Below, piece after piece: positions 9,272 to 17,698 of a stretch of DNA of 64,000 nucleotides. The notes beneath the pieces were generated by a model. It saw nothing but the letters and a program-made list of their open reading frames with translations, was not told the origin of the DNA and did no database searches. Each line of letters starts with the position of its first letter. The stretch's first letter is position 1. Position numbers and translations under genes: made by a program. The DNA comes from an uncultured Desulfobulbaceae bacterium (lineage in GTDB: Bacteria; Desulfobacterota; Desulfobulbia; Desulfobulbales; BM004), in NCBI GenBank assembly GCA_947259115.1, contig CAMYKS010000003.1:62001-126000 (forward strand), in the 5' to 3' direction.

Positions 9272-10613
9272 TTTGATTTCCCTGAATCATGAGAGGGGTC
9301 ATCGCCTTGGCTGGTAATTTAACCAGTCCGAAAAAAGGTACTGGCTCTGCAGCAGTAAGATCGAATTGCATAACTTGTAGCTCAGTTATTGATACCGCAC
9401 GGTCAAACTGAAGCCCATTTTGACTGTGAGTATCCAGATTTGGTTTTGCCACGCCAACAGATAATACATAGTTTCCTGGGCCGACTAACAGTTGAATTGA
9501 AATAGTTAGCAAATAGTCATTTCCTTCCTTCACATCGAACGGTGTATCCAAGTGGATGTAACTGGTACCAAATACATATGCGCCGGTGACGCTATGCAGA
9601 TGAATACCAGATGTAACACCGCTATGTGACCTGTGGGCGTGTATTATCCAGTTTACCGTGCATGTATCTCCATGCATAAAAACACCACTGGATGGGCGAT
9701 CATTCCGATAGAGCTTAACGCCGACTATTTTAATATCTTGTGAGTGCAGCGCCTCTGATTCGTTAGGTACTACGGCATCGCGCATGAATTCCTCGATACT
9801 GAAGTCCGCAAGCTCCTGTGTAGATTTGTCGTCCTCCCCTGTGGACTGCTGCGTGTCGTCCTGATGATGACCTAGTCCGAGCGAGGCATGGTATGCCTCA
9901 ACGATCTCGAGGGAGCTTCCCTCTCGATAAACGCGACCGCCCTTGAGCGTAATGCCTCGGTCACAGAGTTCGCGAATGGCATTACCATCATGTGATACAA
10001 ACACAATTGTGGTGCCGAGTTTTTTTAATTCTCGTATCTTTTCGATGCACTTTAAAATAAAACGTGCATCACCTACTGCAAAGACTTCATCGAGAAGTAG
10101 GATGTCTGGTTGGGTGTGGACAAAAAGGCTAAATCCTAATCGCATCAACATACCCGTTGAATAGGATCGAACAGGATTATCCAAGCTTTCTCGCAACTCG
10201 CTGAACGCCATTATAGCAGGAAGACGTTCCTGAATGTCACTATGACGAAGTCCCGTTGCCAAGGCGGTCGCCACAATGTTTTCTCGTCCTGTCAGGTCTG
10301 GATTAAAGATAGTACCGAGATCTAGAAGAACGACACGACCACGGACGTCGAGCTTACCCGTCGTGGGGCGGAATGCCCCTGTGATTAAGCGCAATAGAGT
10401 TGACTTACCAGAGCCGTTAGGACCCATCACACCAAAACATTCACCCGGGTAGATCTTCAGGTCTAGATCGATGAGCGCATCTAATCTCTTCGGCGTACGG
10501 GTCAGCAGCCGATCCAGCAAGGCGCGGCCGGGGGAACCAGAGACGTAGGCCTTCCCAAGTCGGGAGGCATGTATGACTGATGAAGATTCCATATTTGCTG
10601 GGGACGTACTCAT
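9249..10613 (-). CDS. wzt: ABC transporter ATP-binding protein, Wzt type, with C-terminal glycan-binding domain
   Basis: A 454-residue ATPase of the O-antigen/teichoic-acid exporter type. Walker A is GPNGSGKST near residue 64, the ABC signature is YSTGMLMRLGFSL, and Walker B is DILLLDEVFAVGD near residue 172. Residues about 290-445 form a separate Wzt C-terminal domain (DTCTVNWIIHA..., FGTSYIHLDTPFDVKEG), which in characterised systems binds the modified non-reducing end of the polymer before export. The gene overlaps wzm by 4 nt (ATGA) and the downstream fusion gene by 23 nt. The C-terminal domain suggests that a terminal modification is recognised; the methyltransferase or sulfotransferase here could supply it. 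Confidence 0.9.
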   Translation of the reverse strand: MSTSPANMESSSVIHASRLGKAYVSGSPGRALLDRLLTRTPKRLDALIDLDLKIYPGECFGVMGPNGSGKSTLLRLITGAFRPTTGKLDVRGRVVLLDLGTIFNPDLTGRENIVATALATGLRHSDIQERLPAIMAFSELRESLDNPVRSYSTGMLMRLGFSLFVHTQPDILLLDEVFAVGDARFILKCIEKIRELKKLGTTIVFVSHDGNAIRELCDRGITLKGGRVYREGSSLEIVEAYHASLGLGHHQDDTQQSTGEDDKSTQELADFSIEEFMRDAVVPNESEALHSQDIKIVGVKLYRNDRPSSGVFMHGDTCTVNWIIHAHRSHSGVTSGIHLHSVTGAYVFGTSYIHLDTPFDVKEGNDYLLTISIQLLVGPGNYVLSVGVAKPNLDTHSQNGLQFDRAVSITELQVMQFDLTAAEPVPFFGLVKLPAKAMTPLMIQGNQIDLIKRR

Positions 10614-11392
10614 AATACATCCCTTAATTCATTGCGTAAGTAATGTAATGCGCCAAAACCAACGATTAGAGCGAACATGGAAATTGAGCACATAGCAAAC
10701 CACTCGTTGCTATTTGGGAATTTCCCATATAGAACAATTTGTTGTGTACCATGAATATACGGATAAACCGGATTCAACTGCACTAATCGTTGCATACTTT
10801 CGGGTAGGATAGAAGGCGCATAAACAATCGGTGTTCCCCAAAACCATACACGTAATACCAGCGAAAGTGTGGGGCCGAGATCGCGAAGAAAAACAGCTAG
10901 CACAGCTACCAGCGTGCCAATACCAAGCCCTAGTACACTCAGCAACAGAATCACTGCGGGAAGTGCCAGCCAAGACAAACTAAACGCATTATCTAAAAAT
11001 AGAGAAAGCCCCAGCACAAATAACATTGAAAGCAGTGATAATATAAAACTCTCTAACGCATCTCTTAACACGAGCACTTGTTCCGGCAATGCGGAGTTGA
11101 GTATAAAGGATGCATTCTGGGTTAGAATCGTCTGCGAACGAGCGATATGTTCAGAGAACGCTACCCAGGGCATTAATCCTGCACACAAATACACCGTAAA
11201 ACTAAGACTCAATCCCCCGGGTGCTTGAATTCGCGCTTCCATAATGCGCGTGAATACCAACGAGTAAATTGCGATTTGTGCGAAAGGGGAGAGTAGAAAC
11301 CAGAACGGACCGAAAAACGACCCTGCATGCCGATAGCGAAGTTGCATTAACGCATTACGCCAAACGTAATCCCAGATCAAAACGATGTTCAT
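10610..11392 (-). CDS. wzm: ABC-2 type polysaccharide export permease (Wzm)
   Basis: A 260-residue inner-membrane permease with about six hydrophobic segments and the ABC2_membrane pattern: LMQLRYRHAGSFFGPFWFLL near the N-terminus and LVQLNPVYPYIHGTQQIVLY near the C-terminus (the NP motif before the last helices). Together with the ATPase encoded by the overlapping next gene it should move lipid-linked glycan across the cytoplasmic membrane. It is preceded by the methyltransferase gene with a 31-nt gap on the same strand. Family and pairing are clear; the exact polymer (O-antigen or other surface glycan) is not. Confidence 0.9.
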   Translation of the reverse strand: MNIVLIWDYVWRNALMQLRYRHAGSFFGPFWFLLSPFAQIAIYSLVFTRIMEARIQAPGGLSLSFTVYLCAGLMPWVAFSEHIARSQTILTQNASFILNSALPEQVLVLRDALESFILSLLSMLFVLGLSLFLDNAFSLSWLALPAVILLLSVLGLGIGTLVAVLAVFLRDLGPTLSLVLRVWFWGTPIVYAPSILPESMQRLVQLNPVYPYIHGTQQIVLYGKFPNSNEWFAMCSISMFALIVGFGALHYLRNELRDVL

Positions 11393-11423
11393 GTTGGAAA
11401 GTAAAACCCTTGTGAATGTGGTC

Positions 11424-12266
11424 TCAGCGATTAAGGTTTTCAGTCTTTAAGCCAGGATTTCGATAAGTTCGATTGAGTTCCTCGAGATAAGGGGGAGGTA
11501 ACTCGTCTGGTCCGATAGCACGGGCGATCAGACTAACACGGCCCATATTCTCAGCTTGTGGGACCACTGTTATTGTTTGTTCATCTACTTCAAAGAGGCT
11601 AGCGTGTAACATCTCCTTTAAACAAAGCAGGCTTGGAGCCCACCAGGTGGTGATGTCTTCATATATTCTTCCAGGTGCTGGAGGCACACCGTTGAAGACC
11701 ATATAGGAAGCCTCATCGTCTAATATCACCGCTGTCTCAAGTAACAAATGTCCATCTTTGCGCATTACACTACGGGTCTGACTAAGCGACCAAAGAGGAT
11801 CTCGCAGGTGATAAAGCACACCTAAGTGCTGCACGATTTGAAAGAGGTTGTGATAGGGATGTTCTGCTTCGTGTATGTCCTCAAAGTGCACTAATAGTCG
11901 TTCACTTAGCTCATATGGCGATATATTATAATAAGGGATGATGGCGCTATTTAGAACCTGCCGACAGAACAGAAAGTTGTGATATGCTCGAAAATTGCTG
12001 TCAGTCGCAACTACAGTGCCAGCATCTAGACGTTCAGCCTCAAATGCCCACATGCCGTCGAAGCTGGCAATATCTAAAACGTGTTTATTTTTATAGTCGA
12101 GGTGGTTTCTCGTTTTTCTGATACCGTCCCAGACATTCTCTAGCGCCAAACCAGGGGTAACTAATCCGCTCCCTAAATCAATCTTGTGATACCAGGAAAA
12201 GCGATCCATTTCTTCGCGAATGCGTGCTATAGTCGCATCGTCGCGGAACTCAATACTGTTCTTCAT
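11424..12266 (-). CDS. SAM-dependent methyltransferase
   Basis: A 280-residue class I methyltransferase. Motif I is near residues 64-80 (VLDIASFDGMWAFEAE), followed by the acidic strand end VVATDS; a later block (LGVLYHLRDPLWSLSQ) resembles motif IV and the following helix of the CmoB/DUF1698-like group. It is the first gene of the minus-strand operon with wzm, wzt and the fusion gene, so a glycan or lipid-carrier substrate is more likely than tRNA. In ABC-exported O-antigens a methyltransferase often caps the chain; that role is possible here but unproven. Confidence 0.8.
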   Translation of the reverse strand: MKNSIEFRDDATIARIREEMDRFSWYHKIDLGSGLVTPGLALENVWDGIRKTRNHLDYKNKHVLDIASFDGMWAFEAERLDAGTVVATDSNFRAYHNFLFCRQVLNSAIIPYYNISPYELSERLLVHFEDIHEAEHPYHNLFQIVQHLGVLYHLRDPLWSLSQTRSVMRKDGHLLLETAVILDDEASYMVFNGVPPAPGRIYEDITTWWAPSLLCLKEMLHASLFEVDEQTITVVPQAENMGRVSLIARAIGPDELPPPYLEELNRTYRNPGLKTENLNR

Positions 12267-12620
12267 ATCTTATTCACTTATCTAGTTCTGCGCCATACCT
12301 TGTCGCTAAATTCGCCATATAAATGCAATCTAACTCCAACAGCCTCATGTTGCAGTAGAACTTCCAAAACAGTCAACTAGTTCCTTGAAATTAACCTCCT
12401 AACAATTAACATTGTTTTGATTATACCATCGATGTTTGCCGAAAAAATACCAAACTCTAATCCAGAGACATTTCAGATAATAGTGATGATTCGATGCTGT
12501 TACCGCTGTGTGTTTGAACTGATAATTGTAATAAGGAACCTCTAAATATCTACCCTATAAATACCATCACGTCAATCACCTAAATGCTACTGATAATCAC
12601 TACCCATTAATAGCTCACAT
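12267..12620. other. Intergenic region upstream of the polysaccharide export operon
   Basis: About 350 nt, AT-rich, without a supportable gene. It must contain the promoter of the minus-strand operon beginning at 12266 and separates the polysaccharide block from a transposase relic. I see no clear terminator, riboswitch or repeat. Confidence 0.5.
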
Positions 12621-12905
12621 ATGCCTGCTTTTGCATTGTTTTTCCTTTCATCTAAGTGTTGGGAATGCATAAAGAAGGAGTGGGAGGTTGATCCGCTGGT
12701 TTGTCCCAAGTTCGGCAGCGAGATGAAAATAATCAGCTTCATAAGAGAGGCTGATGTCATCCGCAAGATCTTGGAGCATCTTGGACTATGGGAAGAAAAG
12801 ACTCCAGTTGAACGTGGCCTACCTGATCTGATCCGCGAAAAGAGCTATGAGCCGTATTACGACGGCTGGCCGCAGTACGAGGAACCGTCGGTCAGCATCC
12901 ATTGA
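12621..12905 (+). pseudogene. C-terminal remnant of an IS91-like transposase
   Basis: From about 12648 the frame reads CWECIKKEWEVDPLVCPKFG, then MKIISFIREADVIRKIL and EHLGLWE, ending DGWPQYEEPSVSIH. This is the recognisable tail of IS91/IS801-type transposases, whose normal form has CPKCGGEM; here the second Cys of that pair is Phe. Only ~85 residues of a protein of roughly 400 remain, and the first residues of the ORF are not native. No intact element or terminal repeats are visible. It marks the edge of the polysaccharide island. Confidence 0.7.
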
Positions 12906-13027
12906 GCCTGGTTTTTTATGATTGTAATTTCAGGCTGATGGATTGGTGCGCAGTTTTGTAGGGATATTGAGGCACCCAAGACCACTACGACTAAACCAAC
13001 TAATCCAACGAATAGTTTGCTGTTCAT
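12857..13027 (-). pseudogene. Small secreted protein, probably truncated by the transposase relic
   Basis: A 56-codon frame starts at an ATG with a strong AAAGGAGG site about 7 nt upstream. It begins MNSKLFVGLVGLVVVVLG, a clear signal peptide, then ASISLQNCAP. The last ~15 codons run antisense into the transposase remnant, so the native 3' end appears lost. The Cys after the signal segment is not in a good lipobox (SLQNC). The strong ribosome site and signal peptide argue that this was once a real gene. No family recognised. Confidence 0.45.
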
Positions 13028-13634
13028 TTTCAGCCTCCTTTGATTATGTGATTAATAATCGTTTTTTCAACATGCGCTGAAAAGCTGAATAAACACAAAA
13101 GCCTCCGATAGAATAAATTATTCCTGCAGGGGCTTTATAAAAGCAATTTAAGAGTAACCCCTTTCATGGTGACATACTCCTGATGCCTTGAAGAGAGGTT
13201 TATAGGTTCATGTAACTAAATATTTTAATATTTTTGGTATAAGCTGATTGAGAGTCAAGACCAAAATCACCACAAAGTGATAGTTAGGAATGTTTATCAG
13301 TTTTATTGCTTCTGTGTGTAATATTGGAGATTGATTTTTTTTGTATAGATTAGACAAAAATAGAGTTACTGCAAATTACGTATAGCTTGCCATAATAGTA
13401 ACCGGATCCGGCCTACTTTCACGTTTGTTATGTGGAATGGTTATCTGAAAGAAGCATATTTAATCAAATGAGACCTGATGAAATTTTTTCGCCGGTTCAT
13501 CAGCTGTTTAAATTACTTGGGAGAACTCTGCAATGAGGGGCTGTCCATCAGAGTATTCAGGGTATTCAGGACCCACTGGCAGGAACCTATATAGTCTTCC
13601 ATAAAGTGTCCCGCTGATCCTTTAATTTAAAAAA
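13028..13634. other. Intergenic region without a recognisable gene
   Basis: About 600 nt, AT-rich. It holds the upstream region of the small truncated gene ending at 13027 and, at its right edge, the terminator of the large lipoprotein gene. No ORF with a ribosome site and family resemblance, and no tRNA-like or riboswitch-like fold, was found by eye. Confidence 0.5.
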
Positions 13635-13668
13635 CTAAAAAGGCAGGGTCATTTCTGACCCTGCCCTT
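13635..13668 (-). terminator. Rho-independent terminator of the PKD/CAP lipoprotein gene
   Basis: Read on the minus strand, GGCAGGGTCA and TGACCCTGCC form a 10-bp stem around a 4-nt loop, followed by TTTTTAG. It lies about 30 nt after the stop codon at 13697. Confidence 0.9.
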
Positions 13669-13696
13669 CAAAACTTTTAAGAATATAATGAAGTCG

Positions 13697-16681
13697 TTAA
13701 TCTCCTGGTGTTGGACAGCCAAATCTTTGAAAATCGATGGTGTCTGCCGCTGGTACCGGACAGAAACCCCAGGAGATGAGATTGCCTGGGCAAGAGGCTG
13801 TGGTGGGCGGATTTGGCGGGATCTGGCAGACGTTAGCGCTGACTTGACAGTACGCGTTTTCAGGGCTGTTGGAAGTCCATCGAAAATTCTGAGTGACAAA
13901 CTGATAACCATCCCAGTCTGTGTTGCTCGGATTGTCGCAAATATGATAGCCGATGCCCACTTCAGTGGCCCGCGGATCCAATACGTTGGCGCGGTGTCCT
14001 TTGCAAGTGGGTTCTGCCATGAACGCGTATTGCGCTGCACCCGGATCAAGGTTAATGGCGATATTTTCGCTTAACCCATTATAGCCGAGCCCGGCAGCTG
14101 TGAACCGCTGACCCGGGTCAGCGCCCGAAGGATTGACATGTGCGAAAAAGACCCTCTCGCACATGTCAATCGAATGGGCGACCGCCACTTCCCAGATACC
14201 TTCATTCCATTCAAGGGGAGCGGCGTTATCTGATTCGGCTGCAAAAAGGGCTCTGTCCTGATTTACGAGGGTGAACTGGATACATGCCTCTAATCGATAA
14301 GGATCAATGGCCGCATTGGCGCCGTTCATGCAATCGTAATCAAGGGGCAGTTCACACGTCCCGTCGCCGTCTTCATCCCAGCCGTCATCGGCGGGGTCAA
14401 AAACGCCGGAAACAGAGCAATCGTCGCAACCGTCGTTGTCACTGTCACCGCAGACGGTGTTGTCTGAGTCGTTGGGATCATCAGCGGCATTTACATTATC
14501 GTTGTCTTCATCAACATCATCTAAAATGCAATCCGTTGTGTCACTCCACTGGCCACCTTCACAAAGCTGCCTGTAAAAGCCGCCGCTGCATGCGGTCGGT
14601 CCTACTTGGGTGGTGGTGTTGGTACAAACGTCCGGATCATCGCATTCATCTGAATCGGTCCATTGTCCCGCTTCGCATACCTGCATCAACGTGCCGCTGT
14701 CATTCAAGCCGCACACGGTGCTGCCATCGGTAACGCTGTCATCGGTGCAGACATCAAGGTCGGCACATACGGCTGGATTATCCTGCCAGGCACCATCCAC
14801 GCATCTCTGTCCAAATTCGCCGCGAGTGTTCAATCCGCAGGCTGTGCCGCCATCAGCAAGGGTGTCGTTGTTGGTGCAGACGTCCGGATCATCGCAGTCA
14901 TCTGAAGCGGTCCATTGTCCCGCTATGCATACTTCTTGTATCAGCGTGCCGTTGCCATTCAAGCCGCAGGCGGTGCCTCCTCCGGTAACGCTGCCATCGG
15001 TGCAGACATCGGGATCGGTGCATGTGCCTGGATTGTTTTGCCAGGCACCATCCACGCATCTCTGTCCAAATTCACCGCGATTGTTCAGTCCGCAGGCCGA
15101 GCCGCCATTTGGCAGGGTGTCGTTGTCTTCACACTCAACGATGCTGCAGGAGAAGCCATCCCCTGTCCAGCCGCTATTGCAGCTGCAGATGATTTCCGCA
15201 CCTCTGTCGTCACACGTGGCGTTATCATCGCACGGATTGCTGCTGCAGTCTGCGTCGACCACGGTTTCGCTTACAACAATTTCCGTTGTCGCTTCTGCTG
15301 TGGCACCATCATTATCAGTAACGGTAAGTCTAGCCTGGTAGGTGCCCGCTTCAGAGTACGAATGGTTTCTTGCTGCACCGGTGCTTGTCTGTCCATCACC
15401 GAAATCCCAGCTGTATGATGCAATGGTACCGTCAGGATCAGAGGAACCTGCGGCGTTGAAAGATACCTGCAGGGTTGCCTCACCCGTTTCAGGAGTTGCA
15501 GTGAATGAAGCAGTCGGTGCCTGGTTTGCAGACGGGCCTGTTATCACAACTTCCCCTGAAACAACAGTTTCAGCTCCATCATCATCAGTGACAGTCAGAG
15601 TGGCTACATAGGTTCCAGGTACTTTATAGGTATGATTCGCTGTCCTGCCTTTTAAGGTAACGCCGTCACCGAAATCCCAAAAATATTGGGCAATTTTGCC
15701 GTCGGGATCGGTGGCCGTAGGAACAAAAGAAACCAGTTGGGGCGCCGTGCCCGTTGCTGGATCAGGTGTGAATGATGCTATGGGAGGTTGGTTGGGTGGA
15801 ACATTGATAACTATTTCCCGGGAACTGCTTGCTGCACCATTTTTTTCACCATTGACGGTGAGAGTGATCAGGTATGTTCCTGCTGCAGAGTAAGTATGGT
15901 TGACCCCGACACCGGAACCGGCCTGGCCGTTACCGAAGTCCCATACATGTTCTGTAATATTGCCGGTTGATTCCGAGGCGTCAAAGGTGACCGGCTCAAA
16001 AACAATAAGGGTTTCTGGAGAAAGGGTAAATAATGCTGTGAGCACTTCAGGGTCTAAAGGCTCCTCCAGGGCCAGCCTGAAATGTTCCCGGGCTTCTTCT
16101 GCTGATCTAAGGGCTCTCGGGGTATCCCCGGAAAAGGCTCCCTGGTCATGCAGAGAATCAAAGAGGTCAGCAATCTCTTCATTGTCAAAACCTTCTACAC
16201 TGGTATTAAAATTAATAGAACGGCCACTTACTTCGGAGGCAATCTGCGGAGTAATAAGTATAGTGTCGTCAAGGTCTCCGTCGTCATCGAGTGACTGTAA
16301 AAAACATAAAATATTAGTGACGGTTGGATCTGTTTCATCTACAGCGCCAGGCACCAGGTCCAGAGGAGTTATAATGCTTTTGCAGAGCGTTGTTCCTAAT
16401 ACAACATCTCCTATTGAGAAAGTAATTTCCTCTCCTGCTTCGCATTTGAAAATACCTTGGCTGTCTGTGGTGCCGTTTTGGGTGGCAGTTTTATATGCCA
16501 AACCGTGAACCGGGCCGTCGATGAAGATTCCGGTATTGACGGTTGAGGTGTCTCCCGCCCCCCCGCCTCCTCCTCCGCAGGCAGTTAACAATGTCATGGC
16601 AAACAGAAACATACAGTTAAATGCGAAGCGTTTACAAAAGAAAAGATGCGGCAGGATTTTTTTTCTATTTGCTTTATTCAT
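13697..16681 (-). CDS. Large multidomain lipoprotein: PKD repeats, EGF-like, Cys repeats, CAP/SCP domain
   Basis: A 994-residue outer-surface lipoprotein, starting at the ATG at 16681 with GGAG upstream (the frame extends to 16732). The lipobox LTAC is at residues 32-35, followed by polyglycine. Domains in order: a FIDGPVHGLAYKT-type lipoprotein module; three PKD domains (each with the SYSWDFGDG or YFWDFGDG pattern); an EGF-like module (CSSNPCDDNATCDDRG); five ~42-residue cysteine repeats; an Asp-rich thrombospondin-3-like calcium stretch (DEDNDNVNAADDPND); and a C-terminal CAP/SCP domain (FTLVNQDR, FAHVNPSG, LSENIAI, GHRANVL, VGIGYHICDN). CAP domains in bacteria are linked to adhesion or cell-wall interaction. 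Single-gene unit with its own terminator. Confidence 0.88.
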   Translation of the reverse strand: MNKANRKKILPHLFFCKRFAFNCMFLFAMTLLTACGGGGGGAGDTSTVNTGIFIDGPVHGLAYKTATQNGTTDSQGIFKCEAGEEITFSIGDVVLGTTLCKSIITPLDLVPGAVDETDPTVTNILCFLQSLDDDGDLDDTILITPQIASEVSGRSINFNTSVEGFDNEEIADLFDSLHDQGAFSGDTPRALRSAEEAREHFRLALEEPLDPEVLTALFTLSPETLIVFEPVTFDASESTGNITEHVWDFGNGQAGSGVGVNHTYSAAGTYLITLTVNGEKNGAASSSREIVINVPPNQPPIASFTPDPATGTAPQLVSFVPTATDPDGKIAQYFWDFGDGVTLKGRTANHTYKVPGTYVATLTVTDDDGAETVVSGEVVITGPSANQAPTASFTATPETGEATLQVSFNAAGSSDPDGTIASYSWDFGDGQTSTGAARNHSYSEAGTYQARLTVTDNDGATAEATTEIVVSETVVDADCSSNPCDDNATCDDRGAEIICSCNSGWTGDGFSCSIVECEDNDTLPNGGSACGLNNRGEFGQRCVDGAWQNNPGTCTDPDVCTDGSVTGGGTACGLNGNGTLIQEVCIAGQWTASDDCDDPDVCTNNDTLADGGTACGLNTRGEFGQRCVDGAWQDNPAVCADLDVCTDDSVTDGSTVCGLNDSGTLMQVCEAGQWTDSDECDDPDVCTNTTTQVGPTACSGGFYRQLCEGGQWSDTTDCILDDVDEDNDNVNAADDPNDSDNTVCGDSDNDGCDDCSVSGVFDPADDGWDEDGDGTCELPLDYDCMNGANAAIDPYRLEACIQFTLVNQDRALFAAESDNAAPLEWNEGIWEVAVAHSIDMCERVFFAHVNPSGADPGQRFTAAGLGYNGLSENIAINLDPGAAQYAFMAEPTCKGHRANVLDPRATEVGIGYHICDNPSNTDWDGYQFVTQNFRWTSNSPENAYCQVSANVCQIPPNPPTTASCPGNLISWGFCPVPAADTIDFQRFGCPTPGD
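14530..15140 (-). repeat. Alternating two-type cysteine repeats inside the lipoprotein gene
   Basis: Five tandem units alternate between type A (ACGLN.RGEFGQRCVDGAWQ) and type B (CGLN..GTLIQ.VC.AGQW), with a degenerate fifth unit (GGFYRQLCEGGQW). At DNA level a ~35-nt stretch beginning GCCAGGCACCATCCACGCAT occurs at 14785 and again 255 bp later at 15040, so the AB pair was duplicated as one 85-codon unit. Confidence 0.85.
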
Positions 16682-17254
16682 TTGCAGGTTTCTCCGGTAA
16701 TATAGAATTTGTAACGCAATTTGTGATACCAACCGAAACTTAATTAAGCAAAATGCATACCAGAGGTAATAGGTATTTCTTAAATTATGTATATTCTTTG
16801 TAAAGGTATAGAAATCAGAGGTTTAGGGGCTTTCAGGTTCTTTGGGATAAGAAAACATGAAGATCAAATAGAGCCAGTCGGTCAACGTCTTTAAGCAAAA
16901 TGACAATTAACGTCACGCTCTGAATGTTCCAGTAAAGGCAATACGTATTTAACATTTCCAGAAAATCGCAAGATCCCCTCGGGAAAGGTTAGCTCCGTGA
17001 AGTATAGTCCCAGCGAGGTCCGTCTTGGATAGGTTTGTCTGAATATACCTTAATCATGGCGGCCACCCATACTGCGCGAAAGCCGTATTACTGGATTAAA
17101 CGCGGCTGAACACTCTTAAAGAAAGTGCCTGATCATCTTCAATACTCCACAGTGCTGGAAATCAAATCATGTTCAGGTTATTGGTAAGTTCAGCCCTTTC
17201 TCGTGCCTGATTTTCAGCAAAACCAATATAGGTTTTTTAATTTAGTGCAGTCTC
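16682..17254. other. Intergenic region between lipoprotein and ArsR genes
   Basis: About 570 nt between divergent genes. It contains the lipoprotein promoter (not confidently located). A 12-mer TTAAGCAAAATG occurs twice (16744 and 16891). The stretch 16970-17040 is GC-richer and could fold, but I cannot assign it to a known RNA. Confidence 0.4.
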
Positions 17255-17302
17255 TTGACTCCGGGAAATACCTACTTATCATATATTGCCATATGGCAAT
17301 AT
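17255..17302 (+). promoter_or_regulatory. Promoter with palindromic ArsR-type operator
   Basis: TTGACT at 17255-17260 and TATCAT at 17277-17282 are 16 nt apart. Immediately after, 17283-17302 is a perfect 20-bp palindrome with half-site ATATTGCCAT. It lies between the -10 box and the ArsR start codon, the usual place for an ArsR autorepression site. The operator call is inference; the palindrome is seen directly. Confidence 0.75.
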
Positions 17303-17318
17303 AGCAATGGAGAAGGGC

Positions 17319-17663
17319 ATGAAAGATTTTATACAGGTTATGAAGGCATTGTCTGACCCAAACAGGGTCAAAATATTGAAGTTGCTTGGTAAAAGGGAAC
17401 TGTGTGTTTGTGAGATCACAGCAATACTTGAACTTGCGCAACCAACAGTTTCCAAACATTTAAAAGTCCTGGAGGGTGCCGGACTGGTGGATTTTCAAAA
17501 AGATGGCCTCTGGGTCAACTACCGTCTAACTGAAAACCATGACTCTTCCTTCAGGGCGGCAATGCAGCAACATATGGCGGATTGGCTGTCTGAAGACCAG
17601 GAAGTACAGAGGGCTCTGGCTAAAATTGATATAATTGACCGTGAAAAAATCTGTGGCCCATAA
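17319..17663 (+). CDS. ArsR/SmtB family transcriptional repressor
   Basis: A 114-residue winged-helix regulator. The family metal-binding helix ELCVCEI (Cys-Val-Cys) is present, followed by the recognition helix QPTVSKHLKVLE and the wing GLVDFQKDGLWVNYRL. The CVC pair is typical of sensors of arsenite and related thiophilic ligands. The ATG at 17319 is chosen because GGAG sits 6 nt upstream; an ATG at 17307 and a TTG at 17286 extend the frame into the operator palindrome. The next gene begins 35 nt downstream on the same strand, so the repressor probably controls it. It probably represses itself through the palindrome at 17283-17302. Confidence 0.9.
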   Translation: MKDFIQVMKALSDPNRVKILKLLGKRELCVCEITAILELAQPTVSKHLKVLEGAGLVDFQKDGLWVNYRLTENHDSSFRAAMQQHMADWLSEDQEVQRALAKIDIIDREKICGP

Positions 17664-17698
17664 ACTAAACTAATGAATACAAATTTAAGGAAATAAAC

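Noticed and set aside
13688-15611. Several long ORFs on the + strand
   Set aside because: They are antisense shadows of the large Cys/PKD lipoprotein, created by its repeated, biased codons.
17214-17459. 81-residue ORF opposite the arsR start
   Set aside because: Antisense to a clear ArsR gene and its operator.
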